Shown piece after piece: positions 1-7,540 of a DNA stretch of 46,029 bases (its first letter is position 1; the number at the start of each line of letters is the position of its first letter). The position numbers and the translations under genes are program-made. The DNA comes from an uncultured Gammaproteobacteria bacterium. GTDB lineage: Bacteria; Pseudomonadota; Gammaproteobacteria; Pseudomonadales; Azotimanducaceae. The stretch lies in contig CAJXCK010000006.1 of assembly GCA_913051785.1 (NCBI GenBank), forward strand, positions 1-46,029, written 5' to 3'. Under the pieces are notes generated by a model. The model saw only the letters and a program-made list of their open reading frames with translations. It ran no database searches and was not told where the DNA came from.

Positions 1-131
1 GCCTCACTTCTCACAGCCAGATGTTCTTCTACTTGCGACCCATAATTAACGGGCATAGCCCATCCGCCAAAATCAACTATCTTGGCGCCTAAAGCTAAGT
101 GCTCTTCATATAGCGGTGTGCGTTTTTGCAT
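1..131 (-). CDS. gcvT: Aminomethyltransferase GcvT (glycine cleavage T protein), N-terminal part, runs off the window
   Basis: Only the first 43 codons are present, too short for an ordinary ORF call. From the ATG at 131 they read [17 protein letters not shown], then an [16 protein letters not shown] segment and [10 protein letters not shown]. This is the typical GcvT N-terminus (TPLYEQH..., DF.GW.MP..YGSQ..EH.AVR). GcvT transfers the aminomethyl carbon of glycine to tetrahydrofolate in the glycine cleavage system. A GAGGT ribosome site lies about 7 nt before the ATG. The gene follows the ubiH-like gene with a 30-nt gap on the same strand, the same neighbourhood as in E. coli, where ubiI precedes gcvTHP. 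The identification rests on a short but very characteristic stretch. Confidence 0.93.
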   Translation of the reverse strand, partial: MQKRTPLYEEHLALGAKIVDFGGWAMPVNYGSQVEEHLAVRSE

Positions 132-161
132 GTGTGACCTCTATGTCAGGGCTGACTTACA

Positions 162-1331
162 TCATAAACCAGAGGCGTAGGCGACCATCAGCTTTTTTAG
201 CATAGCGCTAGAGTTTATCGCGCTCAAAACGCTCTTCTTGCACATTACGGGAATAAAACTCTTAGCTCTATACCCTTGCCTGATTGCCGACATCAAGTTT
301 ATAGCACTTAATGATTTAAGCCTTCTAGCATTGAAATAGTTCCTGATCTCACTTCGACTTGGCTGCCGATCAGATTTCATCAAATCAGCTAGAGATCGCA
401 CATCCTCAATACCTAAATTGACGCCTTGACCGGCCAACGGGTGGACTGCTCTGAGAGCATCCCCAACCAAAAATACTCGCTGCATCGGCATCGGACTATC
501 CGCCAATCGCTGAAATATCGGGAAAGAAATCCGCATACCCACCTTCTCTATCACTCCCAATTTGTCACCGGACAAGATTTGAAGCTCCTTTATAAAATCT
601 TCTTCACTCGCAGCCAATCTCTTTTCAAGCAACTCAAGAGGTTGGGACCAGACAACTGAACAGATTTGTTTATCCTTGCTTGGCAGAAAGGCAATCGGGC
701 CGTCAGCCGTAAATTTTTGCCAAGCGGTTGATTCATGATCACCTTTAAATTGAATTACCGTTGCAAGCGCTGCATCCCCTACTGACCAAACTCTAGTTCG
801 AACTTTAAGCGCTGATTTCACAGAGGAGGCGGCACCATCCGCTGCAACCATAAATCTGGCTGAAATTTCTCTCGAACCAAATTGGACTCTCACACCACTG
901 CTTGTAAGGTCTATTGCCTCAATTTCACCAAAAAGTAACTCTACGTTCTTGAGAGACTCGACTTTTCTCCATATTGCCTCCTGAAGCGGCGTAACTTCAA
1001 AGACCCAGCCTAATTGGTCTCTGCCCGCGTCCTCGCCTTCGAAACGCAGAACCTCTGTGCCTGATTCCTCCCAGATAACCATCGAGGTGAATTCGCCTGC
1101 ATGTCCGAGCGGTAAATCAACATGTCGGGCAAGTAACTCATGTGAGGCATGTGAAATAGAAACATTGCGTATGTATGTGTTTAGGTCAAAAGGACCTTTT
1201 TTGGGCGAATATTTTTCAATGAAAACAACCGAAAACCCCAATCGAGACAACTCTAAAACGGCTGTTAGTCCGACTATGCCGCCACCAACAACCAGACAAT
1301 CAAATTCAAAATCCTCCAAATGTGACTCCAA
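162..1331 (-). CDS. ubiH: FAD-dependent ubiquinone-biosynthesis hydroxylase (UbiH/UbiI/UbiF family)
   Basis: This 389-residue aromatic-ring flavoprotein monooxygenase should hydroxylate a polyprenyl-phenol intermediate of ubiquinone synthesis. The N-terminal Rossmann motif is VVGGGIVGLTA (about residues 14-24). The C-terminal FAD/ribose motif GDALRAVHPLAGQGVNLG is intact. Length is normal for the family (about 390-400). The start is a TTG at 1331 with AAGGA 5 nt upstream; no in-frame ATG or GTG precedes the FAD motif. E. coli carries ubiH and ubiI in tandem plus pepP here; this locus has one hydroxylase, directly between ygfB and gcvT. It could therefore be orthologous to UbiI rather than UbiH, or have broader ring specificity. 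Family assignment is firm; the exact ring position is not. Confidence 0.9.
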   Translation of the reverse strand: MESHLEDFEFDCLVVGGGIVGLTAVLELSRLGFSVVFIEKYSPKKGPFDLNTYIRNVSISHASHELLARHVDLPLGHAGEFTSMVIWEESGTEVLRFEGEDAGRDQLGWVFEVTPLQEAIWRKVESLKNVELLFGEIEAIDLTSSGVRVQFGSREISARFMVAADGAASSVKSALKVRTRVWSVGDAALATVIQFKGDHESTAWQKFTADGPIAFLPSKDKQICSVVWSQPLELLEKRLAASEEDFIKELQILSGDKLGVIEKVGMRISFPIFQRLADSPMPMQRVFLVGDALRAVHPLAGQGVNLGIEDVRSLADLMKSDRQPSRSEIRNYFNARRLKSLSAINLMSAIRQGYRAKSFIPVMCKKSVLSAINSSAMLKKLMVAYASGL

Positions 1332-1403
1332 GATTCCTTAAAGGTAACAACACGACAACAACAGAGTCCGATATAGATAATTCATGACACCTCAGCGTTT
1401 CCG

Positions 1404-1919
1404 TCAGGATTTTTCAATCATCAAATCATACATCCATAGCACAGTAACTCGGACGTATTCAAAGATTTCCGTGTAGGAATCCTCCTCCACAGAGCCAGGA
1501 ACATCTTCTGCCTCCATCGCAGTCAGAGCAGCAAAGTCCTTTATTATTTCTTGTATGTCTGGCGCGAGTTCGCTCCTTTCCTCGCTGCAACCTAGGGCAA
1601 ACCCAGCCAAAAAACTACTGCACCATTGTGCAAGGCTCTCCGAGAGTTTGTTGAGATCATCCGCACTTGTTAGGTGTGGTAAAAAGCTTAAGTCTGGATC
1701 CTGTAATTCTTCAATGATCTTTTTAACGAAATTCCCAAGCTCATAATCGTTGATTTCTGCATCCTCACCTTGAAGTGCCTTGAATTCCTCTTTGGGAAAA
1801 TCACTATCTCGTGAGATGCCTCCACCGACGATCGTCCCAATAGCAGATCCATGCAACTCATCTATAAATAGATAGGGAGTCACTCTCGATGCTAGATCTG
1901 TAACCTCGATTATCTCCAA
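1404..1919 (-). CDS. ygfB: YgfB/UPF0149 family protein
   Basis: A 171-residue acidic protein of the YgfB (UPF0149) family. Family hallmarks are ELHGSAIGTIVGGG near residues 21-34 (E. coli EMHGLISGMICGG), WCSSFLAGFALG near 98-109, and EIFEYVRVTVLWMYD at the C-terminus, matching the E. coli EIIEYVR segment. The biochemical role is poorly defined; in Pseudomonas aeruginosa YgfB has been linked to control of ampDh3 and beta-lactam resistance. It lies upstream of the ubi hydroxylase on the same strand with a 72-nt gap, as in E. coli except that pepP is missing. The start is a TTG at 1919 with GAGAGGA close upstream. The start codon is less certain than the family. Confidence 0.9.
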   Translation of the reverse strand: MEIIEVTDLASRVTPYLFIDELHGSAIGTIVGGGISRDSDFPKEEFKALQGEDAEINDYELGNFVKKIIEELQDPDLSFLPHLTSADDLNKLSESLAQWCSSFLAGFALGCSEERSELAPDIQEIIKDFAALTAMEAEDVPGSVEEDSYTEIFEYVRVTVLWMYDLMIEKS

Positions 1920-1987
1920 TTTCCTCTCTAGCTCGGCTGCGGCAAGAACCTATGTTATAACAATCACCTTGTAGCTAAACTAGGCGG

Positions 1988-2200
1988 GTGAAAAAAATTA
2001 CAGACCAGATTGAACGACTCGATGAACTAGAAAAGATCGTAGACGAATTGATTGAGCTCAATCGAGAGGTGGTCGCAGAAAATCAAGTGCTGCGCGAAAA
2101 GCAAAAGAAGCTAATATCAGATAATTCTGCTCTGGAAAGGAAAACAGAGGAGGCTAGAAGCAGAGTCAGTGCGGTTATCGCAAGACTTCACAAACACTAA
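1988..2200 (+). CDS. Small coiled-coil protein upstream of zapA (TIGR02449/ZapB-like)
   Basis: A 70-residue, strongly heptad-patterned coiled coil (DQIERLDELEKIVDELIELN..., VAENQVLREKQKKLI...). It starts at a GTG at 1988, after a GGCGGG-like ribosome site. Small coiled-coil proteins of the TIGR02449 type are commonly encoded immediately before zapA in gammaproteobacteria and are often annotated as ZapB-like or as a cell-division coiled-coil factor. Position and predicted structure support that here. It is divergent from ygfB across a 68-nt gap and reads into zapA 28 nt later. Role in Z-ring organisation is inferred from context only. Confidence 0.8.
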   Translation: MKKITDQIERLDELEKIVDELIELNREVVAENQVLREKQKKLISDNSALERKTEEARSRVSAVIARLHKH

Positions 2201-2228
2201 TTTTTGGCAAAACTTGGCTAGAAAAAGC

Positions 2229-2549
2229 ATGGGTAACGAGATAAAAACTCAAACAATGGCCGTGAAAATCATGGATAAGGAATATCATGTGTCATGTCCG
2301 GTGGGAGAAGAAGACGCCTTGAAACAGTCTGCCAGGAAGCTCAGCAACCATATGAAAAAAATCAGTGAAGGAGGGCGCGTCGTAGGATTAGATCGAATTG
2401 CTGTCATGGCGGCCCTAAATATTAGTGGCGAAATGATCGCGGCCGAGGAGGCCAATTCCACCCACCGTAAAAACGTCGATAAAAGATTACAATCAATTAA
2501 AAAGAGCGTGGTCGAAGCGATGGTTGACGGAAAACAGTTCAAACTCTGA
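2229..2549 (+). CDS. zapA: Cell division protein ZapA
   Basis: A 106-residue ZapA-family protein that would bind FtsZ and promote Z-ring bundling. The N-terminal domain shows TMAVKIMDKEYHVSCPVGEEDALKQSARKL, like E. coli ZapA (QIFGRSLRVNCP...ALNQAADDL). The middle DRIAVMAALNISGEMI matches the RLAVMAALNISHEL helix, and a C-terminal coiled coil follows. I chose the ATG at 2229. An upstream GTG at 2169 would overlap the preceding gene and add non-family residues; the ATG at 2256 is an alternative. No strong Shine-Dalgarno is visible. It lies between the ZapB-like gene and 6S RNA, the usual gammaproteobacterial order. Confidence 0.9.
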   Translation: MGNEIKTQTMAVKIMDKEYHVSCPVGEEDALKQSARKLSNHMKKISEGGRVVGLDRIAVMAALNISGEMIAAEEANSTHRKNVDKRLQSIKKSVVEAMVDGKQFKL

Positions 2550-2616
2550 TCCTAGTCCGTCGGTGCCGAGAGGCTTAGACTAGTCAAAAAGGATAGAGAT
2601 CTTGTCAGACTGTCTT

Positions 2617-2622
2617 TATAGT
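2617..2622 (+). promoter_or_regulatory. Candidate -10 box of the 6S RNA promoter
   Basis: TATAGT sits about 7 nt before the expected 5' end of 6S RNA (about 2625-2629). No good -35 box lies at 16-18 nt; the nearest TTGTCA (2602-2607) is too close to this box. An overlapping TATATT at 2622-2627 would have a 14-nt spacer from it. Weak call based on position and the -10 match. Confidence 0.35.
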
Positions 2623-2627
2623 ATATT

Positions 2628-2806
2628 TACTCCTGGAGTGTTAGCCAGTGGTCTAGTCCTTGAGCCGTTATATAAACGACAGGGGATCAAAGACTCTTTC
2701 TGTGTGCTTACCCAACATTTATTGGGCCGCCTTCGAAAGGGTTACGGTCTCCGCCTTGAACCGAAACGGTTCAGGGTAAACCAACAGCGGCATATCCGGG
2801 AGTCCT
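2628..2806 (+). ncRNA. ssrS: 6S RNA
   Basis: The region between zapA and ygfA holds the conserved ends of 6S RNA. The 5' part, ACTCCTGGAGTGTTAGCCAG followed by TCTAGTCCTTGAGCC, parallels the E. coli CTCTGAGATGTTCGC...CCAGTCCCCTGAGCC. The 3' part has CCTTGAACC...GGTTCAGGGT and ends in GCGGCATATCCGGGAGTCC, like E. coli GCGGCATCTCGGAGATTCC. The terminal ACTCC (about 2629-2633) pairs with GGAGT (2799-2803), and a T-run follows at 2806-2811. 6S RNA mimics an open promoter and sequesters sigma-70 RNA polymerase in stationary phase. Location immediately before ygfA is the classical one. Exact ends are approximate. Confidence 0.92.
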
Positions 2807-2812
2807 TTTTTG

Positions 2813-3418
2813 ATGCTACTTGCTGAGATTAAAAAGAAGCAAGAAGAGCTGAGAGATTCCTATCGGCAAAAGCGAATATCGATCCCTTCGGATGATCGAG
2901 CAATACTGCACCAAGAGATCACCCGTATCCTTTTAAAAAGTGTGATAATAAAGAAATGCAAGACTGTGGCGGCCTACCTAAACCTGCCTTCCGAAGTTAA
3001 TTTGTCAGAATTCATACGTAAAGCGCAAGAGCGTGGGCAAAGCGTATGCGTCCCGGTGGCGGATAAAACGAAAAGAGTTATGGAATTTAGAGATCTACCT
3101 GTTGACTTCGAGCGTCAAAAAAATCAAACCAGAGAAGAACTAATGCTGTTAACCCAAAAAAAAAGGGAGTTGAAAGAGCTCGAATGCGCACTAATTCCTC
3201 TTTTGGTGTTCGATTCTCGTGGGAATCGGATCGGTATGGGAAGGGGCTACTACGATAAATTCTTCAGGAACCCAAAAACAAGACCTCTATTGATAGGAAT
3301 AGCCTATGAGCTGCAAAAAGCTGAGAAAATCATCCCTCAAAAATGGGACGTGAGAATGGATATGATTGCCACCGAACATGGGCTTCGCAGAAAAATTGGT
3401 GCAGACGATGTCAGTTAG
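2813..3418 (+). CDS. ygfA: 5-formyltetrahydrofolate cyclo-ligase
   Basis: A 201-residue protein with the 5-FCL signature GMGRGYYDKFF near residue 143 and the LIPLLVFDSRGNRIG segment just before it. It converts 5-formyl-THF to 5,10-methenyl-THF using ATP. The start is the ATG at 2813, preceded in frame by a TTG. Its ribosome site GGGAG overlaps the last paired bases of 6S RNA, so it is probably co-transcribed with or processed from the 6S transcript, as known for E. coli ssrS-ygfA. The 3' end overlaps the start of def by 11 bp. Folate one-carbon function fits the nearby gcvT. Confidence 0.94.
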   Translation: MLLAEIKKKQEELRDSYRQKRISIPSDDRAILHQEITRILLKSVIIKKCKTVAAYLNLPSEVNLSEFIRKAQERGQSVCVPVADKTKRVMEFRDLPVDFERQKNQTREELMLLTQKKRELKELECALIPLLVFDSRGNRIGMGRGYYDKFFRNPKTRPLLIGIAYELQKAEKIIPQKWDVRMDMIATEHGLRRKIGADDVS

Positions 3419-3944
3419 GAAAATCATAAAAATGGGCCATCCAACTCTTCGACAAAAAGCGAAACCCTTGCAAAAGAGAGATTTAACGAAAGTCCGTTTC
3501 AAGAACCTCTTATCTGACATGGTCGATACTTTGAGAGATTACGGGGGAGTGGGCCTGGCAGCGCCACAAATCAATGAGGGTATTCGGGTTGTGATTATTG
3601 AAATTCGTGATGCCAATCTAAGGTATGGGGTTCAGGAATTGTTTCCGCTGACCGTTTTCGTAAATCCAGAAATTGAACTTATCGACTCACAAACAGAAGG
3701 GTTTTGGGAAGGTTGCCTATCAATTCCTGGAATGAGAGGTTACGTTGAGCGTCCACAGAATATCTCCGTCTCTTATATCAATGAACTCGGCGAGGGCGAC
3801 ACTTTGGAGTTGCACGGATTTCCCGCGACAGTTTTGCAGCATGAACTCGATCACCTGGATGGCGTTCTTTATGTCGATAGAATGAAAGACCTGCGCTCTT
3901 TGAGTTTTGAAGATGAGTGGGCGAGATATTTAAAGAAGAATTAG
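3408..3944 (+). CDS. def: Peptide deformylase
   Basis: A 178-residue peptide deformylase that removes N-formyl groups from nascent proteins. All three metal and active-site motifs are present: GVGLAAPQ (47-54), EGCLS (101-105) and HELDH (145-149). I chose the ATG at 3408, giving the usual N-terminus MSVRKIIKMGHPTLR; it overlaps ygfA by 11 bp, implying coupling. The sequence (TVFVNPEIE..., GMRGYVERP..., LELHGFPATVLQ) looks like the Def paralogue group that is often separate from the fmt-linked enzyme, so a second def may exist elsewhere. That point is inference. Confidence 0.95.
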   Translation: MSVRKIIKMGHPTLRQKAKPLQKRDLTKVRFKNLLSDMVDTLRDYGGVGLAAPQINEGIRVVIIEIRDANLRYGVQELFPLTVFVNPEIELIDSQTEGFWEGCLSIPGMRGYVERPQNISVSYINELGEGDTLELHGFPATVLQHELDHLDGVLYVDRMKDLRSLSFEDEWARYLKKN

Positions 3945-3951
3945 ATCCTCT

Positions 3952-4422
3952 CAGAAATACCTTGTAGCCCTCATTTAGAGTCTCTTCCCAGAAACAATAA
4001 CCCATTTTCATTAGATGCTCTCACAGATTATTTATGGATTTTCCCTGAACAGCAAAGCCGACCAGAACAGGATCCCATGCGGCACCATGATGTCGATAGT
4101 GAAACAAAATTCTACCCCACTCGGTTCCAATGTTATTCAGAAACTTCAGGAGAGCTCCTTTTCTCTCGGGAAACTTGAAACGAAAAACCGCCTCGGATAT
4201 CAGAGTTTTTGGTTTTCCGCCAACCATATGCCTCAAATGAACATTCGCTACTTCGTTTTCTGTGAGATCAGTAATTGAGTGGCCTTTTATCTTTTCTTCA
4301 CGTTTTAGACTGACCCGGATACCCAGCTTCTTACTAGGCTTGGGCGCAAAAGTGGTTGTCGTTTCTATAGCCAAGTCGTACACCCTTGAAGCCAGCATTT
4401 TCTTGACATACGCTTCGAACAC
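3952..4422 (-). pseudogene. ilvA: Threonine dehydratase (ilvA) remnant with internal deletion and nonsense codon
   Basis: From a GTG at 4422 (GAGGA upstream) the frame reads FEAYVKKMLASRVYDLAIET, then LGIRVSLKREE near residues 33-43. This is the N-terminus of biosynthetic threonine dehydratase. Immediately afterwards (junction about 4293) it continues HSITDLTENEVANVHLRHMV, then FRFKFPERKGALLKFLNNIG and GRILFHYRHHG, which is the C-terminal ACT-like regulatory domain. Roughly 350 codons holding the whole PLP domain, including the SxKxRG lysine motif, are missing. A TGA at 4023-4021 interrupts the frame; the same frame then resumes as EHLMKMGYCFWEETLNEGYK and ends with VFL, the normal IlvA tail. 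Divergent rpiA-ilvA is the standard Pseudomonas arrangement, supporting orthology. It cannot be a working deaminase. Confidence 0.88.
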
Positions 4423-4475
4423 AAATACTTCCTCAATTTTTTTCCTCAAGAAGCATAGCCAAGCGACGCGGTAAA

Positions 4476-5150
4476 ATGTCAGACAGCGTAAAAGAAAATC
4501 AAAAAAAAAGGGCCGCAAATGCGGCAATGGAAACGATCTTGCCTCACCTTTCCCCAAACACAGTCCTAGGCATCGGAACTGGGTCTACCACCGACTACTT
4601 CATCGATGAGTTAAAAAATTGGAAGCATCTTTTTGATGCCGCCGTCGCATCGAGCAACAGGTCATCTGATCTTCTCACCAGTTACGATATTAAGGTCATC
4701 AACTTAAATGCGGCCCCGTTAATAGACTTTTATATCGACGGCGCAGACGAGATAAATCCAGATCGTGTTCTCATTAAAGGTGGCGGAGGAGCGCTAACAA
4801 GAGAGAAAATAGTGGCCGCAGCTTCAGAACAATTTATCTGCATCGCTGACGATAGCAAACGAGTCGGGAGGTTAGGGAGCTTTCCTCTCCCCGTAGAGGT
4901 TCTCCCGATGTCACGAAGTCTGGTTGCCCGAAATTTGATCGAACTTGGTGGAAGACCCATATGGCGAGAGGCTTTCGAAACTGACAACGGAAACTGGATC
5001 TTGGACGTTCATGACCTGTTTATTGAGGACCCTCGGGAAATAGAATCAAAAATAAACGACATACCAGGAGTTGTTGCAAACGGTATCTTTGCTCAACAAA
5101 GAGCCGATTTAGTCATTCTAGGATCCAATGATGGGGTGACGAAATTCTAA
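4476..5150 (+). CDS. rpiA: Ribose-5-phosphate isomerase A
   Basis: A 224-residue RpiA that interconverts ribose 5-phosphate and ribulose 5-phosphate in the pentose phosphate pathway. Signatures are LGIGTGSTTDYFID (residues 31-44), DGADEI (88-93), KGGGGALTREK (100-110, containing the catalytic region) and NGNWILDV near 171. Length matches E. coli RpiA (219). It is divergent from the ilvA remnant and converges on the FAD dehydrogenase gene with a 4-bp overlap of stop codons. It would work with the transketolase encoded about 3.6 kb away. Confidence 0.96.
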   Translation: MSDSVKENQKKRAANAAMETILPHLSPNTVLGIGTGSTTDYFIDELKNWKHLFDAAVASSNRSSDLLTSYDIKVINLNAAPLIDFYIDGADEINPDRVLIKGGGGALTREKIVAAASEQFICIADDSKRVGRLGSFPLPVEVLPMSRSLVARNLIELGGRPIWREAFETDNGNWILDVHDLFIEDPREIESKINDIPGVVANGIFAQQRADLVILGSNDGVTKF

Positions 5151-6541
5151 TCCGTACCGACCCCAGCAGGTATTAATTTATCCGCATTCAAAATCTGATG
5201 CGGATCAAATATGCTCTTTATACTTCGCATAATGCGTATTTCCTCGTCACTTCTAGTGAAAGAAAGGAAGTCCTTTTTCAAAAGTCCAACGCCATGTTCG
5301 GCTGAGATGCTTCCCCTTTTATTCGAAACCAGATCAAATATTCTGGGACTCATCTCGTGACCAAGTTCAAAAAATTTTTCTATGGATAGCTTTTCTGGCC
5401 TCAAAATATTTAGATGAAGATTCCCATCACCAATGTGGCCATACCAACAAACCTCGAAATCCGGGTAGCTGTTGGCGACATAAGTATCTACCTCCTCCAG
5501 AAATTCCGGAACATCCTCTATGCGAACTGAGAGGTCATTCTTATAGGGGGTATAAGAGGCAATGCTCTCCGAAATCCCCTCTCGCAGTTGCCACAGCTTC
5601 CTAGATTGATTCTCCGTTTGGCTCAACACTGCATCTTGTACCCAAGCCGCTTTTTCACAAACCTCAAAAGCTTTTTCAGCTTCTTCAACCTGCAAAGCAT
5701 CAAACTCCAAAAGAGCATAAAAAGGCGAGCGCTTGTCAAATGGCGCTTTCAACTCTCTGTGATCAAGAACTTTAGACAAAGCTAAATCGGAGAAGAATTC
5801 AAATGCCGATAACGGCAATCTTTGGCTGAATTCCTTTAAGACTTTAATTAGGTCTTTGGAGTGCTCAGCAGCCAGCACCATTACAATTTGAGGTGGGGGC
5901 GGGCTCGTTAGCCTAATATCAACCTCCACAATCAGTCCCAGGGTCCCCTCGGAGCCTATCATGAGATGACGAAAATCATATCCAGTCGCATTCTTTACAA
6001 GACCGAAATTACAGTCCAACAAATGCCCTGTACCGGTTACGACCTTCAAGCCAGCCACCCAATCTCTCGTGAGACCATACCGAATTACTTTTATACCTCC
6101 CGCGTTAGTGGCGACGTTGCCTCCGATTTGACTTGAGCCGGCTGACGCGAAATCAACTGGATAAAAAAAGCCCTGCTCTTTCGCGAACGTCTGTAAGTCG
6201 GCGGTTATTAGACCAGGCTCACAAGTCACGATCTTGTCCGAGGCGTTAAATGACTTTATCGCGTTCATGCGATCGAAGGAGACTACTATCTCTCCATTGG
6301 ATGCTACAGCGCCTCCACTTAGACCCGTTCTTCCTCCACTAGGAACCAACTGGACATTTTCTCTGATAGCGAAAGAGATTATTTCTTTAACTTGTTCAAT
6401 AGTTTCAGGGAATACAATCGCGCTGGGATTGATTTCAAAACCATTAGTCCAATCTTTGCCCCATATTTGCAACCTCTCACTATCAGTATAAATCTGTTTA
6501 GAGGTGAAATTTTTGCCTATCGAATCGAGTTCAAAATTCAT
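5147..6541 (-). CDS. FAD-linked D-2-hydroxyacid dehydrogenase, probably D-2-hydroxyglutarate dehydrogenase
   Basis: A 464-residue flavoprotein of the GlcD/DLD (VAO-type) family. The N-terminal FAD-binding domain carries PSGGRTGLSGGAV (about 68-80) and GGNVATNAGGIKVIRYG (about 135-151). The C-terminal FAD-oxidase domain carries HIGDGNLHLN (about 370) and AEHGVGLLKKDF (about 415), which hold metal and substrate ligands. The best family match is bacterial D-2-hydroxyglutarate dehydrogenase, which clears the 2-HG made by SerA; D-lactate dehydrogenase and GlcD are alternatives. It is the last gene of a minus-strand run, 6 nt after the hydrolase gene, and starts at an ATG. Its electron acceptor is not visible from sequence. 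Confidence 0.88.
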   Translation of the reverse strand: MNFELDSIGKNFTSKQIYTDSERLQIWGKDWTNGFEINPSAIVFPETIEQVKEIISFAIRENVQLVPSGGRTGLSGGAVASNGEIVVSFDRMNAIKSFNASDKIVTCEPGLITADLQTFAKEQGFFYPVDFASAGSSQIGGNVATNAGGIKVIRYGLTRDWVAGLKVVTGTGHLLDCNFGLVKNATGYDFRHLMIGSEGTLGLIVEVDIRLTSPPPPQIVMVLAAEHSKDLIKVLKEFSQRLPLSAFEFFSDLALSKVLDHRELKAPFDKRSPFYALLEFDALQVEEAEKAFEVCEKAAWVQDAVLSQTENQSRKLWQLREGISESIASYTPYKNDLSVRIEDVPEFLEEVDTYVANSYPDFEVCWYGHIGDGNLHLNILRPEKLSIEKFFELGHEMSPRIFDLVSNKRGSISAEHGVGLLKKDFLSFTRSDEEIRIMRSIKSIFDPHQILNADKLIPAGVGTD

Positions 6542-6547
6542 AATTTT

Positions 6548-7540
6548 CTAGTGCCGCCATTCACAAGTAATCTCTAACCAATCCCACATTTGTTGCCGAA
6601 TCGGCTCCGTTTCGTTTACTAAGTGGTGTTTGGCTTTCGGAATTTCCAGTAACCTTATCGAGCGACAAAAATGCTTTAACACCCCCAAATTGTGACGAGA
6701 ACTTACCGTTTTGTCCTTTAAACCCTGAACAATAATCAATTTTTCAAAAACAATGCGCCTTTTCTCAAATCGTTCAAACCAATTGACCATAGCCTGTACC
6801 CAATTGACTGGTAGTACTCTGGCCTGGAGCGGATCGTTCAATAGTAAGTCAAGAAATTCTTGATTTGGCCCCCTTCTCTCGAATTTCCTCGGCCGCCTCT
6901 TAACGAAATGCTTTATCAAACTAAAATAAAATCTCAGCCAACTCCAGCCATACGGTCTGACTAGTGGCGCTAAAAGAATAAGGTCACCCTCCAATTTCTC
7001 TGATCCGGAAGCGAAGTACTCTAGGAGGACTGAACATCCCATACTTTGACCAATCCAGTGCCTGATTCTTTGGTTTTCGTTTTTTTCGAGCTGCTCCACT
7101 AAACAAGCGAGAACTTGTACATATTGGTCGAAATCTTGAATTTCAGCGCGACTACCGGTTGATAGCCCATGGCCAATCTGATCAAAAATAGCGACATTCA
7201 AACCACGCGACAGAAGTTGCTCAATCAAATGTCCATAGAGCCCCGCATGATCATAGTAGCCATGACTGATCAAAATACATTCTCTTTTTTCTATCGAGTC
7301 CGAGTCCTGCGGTTCGAAGAATTGTAGGAAGACAGATTCCTCGGCTACACGCAATATCCTTGCTCGATAATTCGTTACCTTAAAGTCGAGGCCATAATAT
7401 TCCCTGTACTCGGCTAAAAGATCACCTTCCACCACCGTGAAAATATCCCCCGCCTTACAAGTATCTTTGAGTAGAGCACTCAACGCTTTATCGTTGAAAC
7501 TCACCTTTCCTCTCGGGAAAGTCGCGCCGCGGGGTATCAT
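6548..7540 (-). CDS. Alpha/beta hydrolase, serine aminopeptidase S33 / monoacylglycerol-lipase type
   Basis: A 330-residue alpha/beta hydrolase. Visible are the HGYYDHAGLY oxyanion/HG loop near 94, the nucleophile elbow GQSMG (Ser about 166), the acid in GLKDKT (Asp about 276) and the base in KAKHHL (His about 305). FDQIGHGLSTGSR follows the HG loop as in lysophospholipases and monoglyceride lipases (Hydrolase_4). No signal peptide is apparent, so it is probably cytoplasmic or membrane-associated; a basic stretch KRRPRKFERRG lies in the lid region. The ATG at 7540 overlaps the pgk stop as TGATG, implying translational coupling; a GTG one codon earlier is possible. The substrate is unknown. 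Confidence 0.85.
   Translation of the reverse strand: MIPRGATFPRGKVSFNDKALSALLKDTCKAGDIFTVVEGDLLAEYREYYGLDFKVTNYRARILRVAEESVFLQFFEPQDSDSIEKRECILISHGYYDHAGLYGHLIEQLLSRGLNVAIFDQIGHGLSTGSRAEIQDFDQYVQVLACLVEQLEKNENQRIRHWIGQSMGCSVLLEYFASGSEKLEGDLILLAPLVRPYGWSWLRFYFSLIKHFVKRRPRKFERRGPNQEFLDLLLNDPLQARVLPVNWVQAMVNWFERFEKRRIVFEKLIIVQGLKDKTVSSRHNLGVLKHFCRSIRLLEIPKAKHHLVNETEPIRQQMWDWLEITCEWRH

Noticed and set aside
2602-2826. 74-codon open frame over the zapA-ygfA gap
   Set aside because: It covers 6S RNA almost exactly, has no ribosome site or protein-like pattern, and the RNA features explain the conservation.
4423-4557. N-terminal extension of the ilvA remnant frame antisense to the start of rpiA
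   Set aside because: The residues upstream of the GTG at 4422 do not resemble IlvA and lie opposite the rpiA coding start; they are chance read-through.
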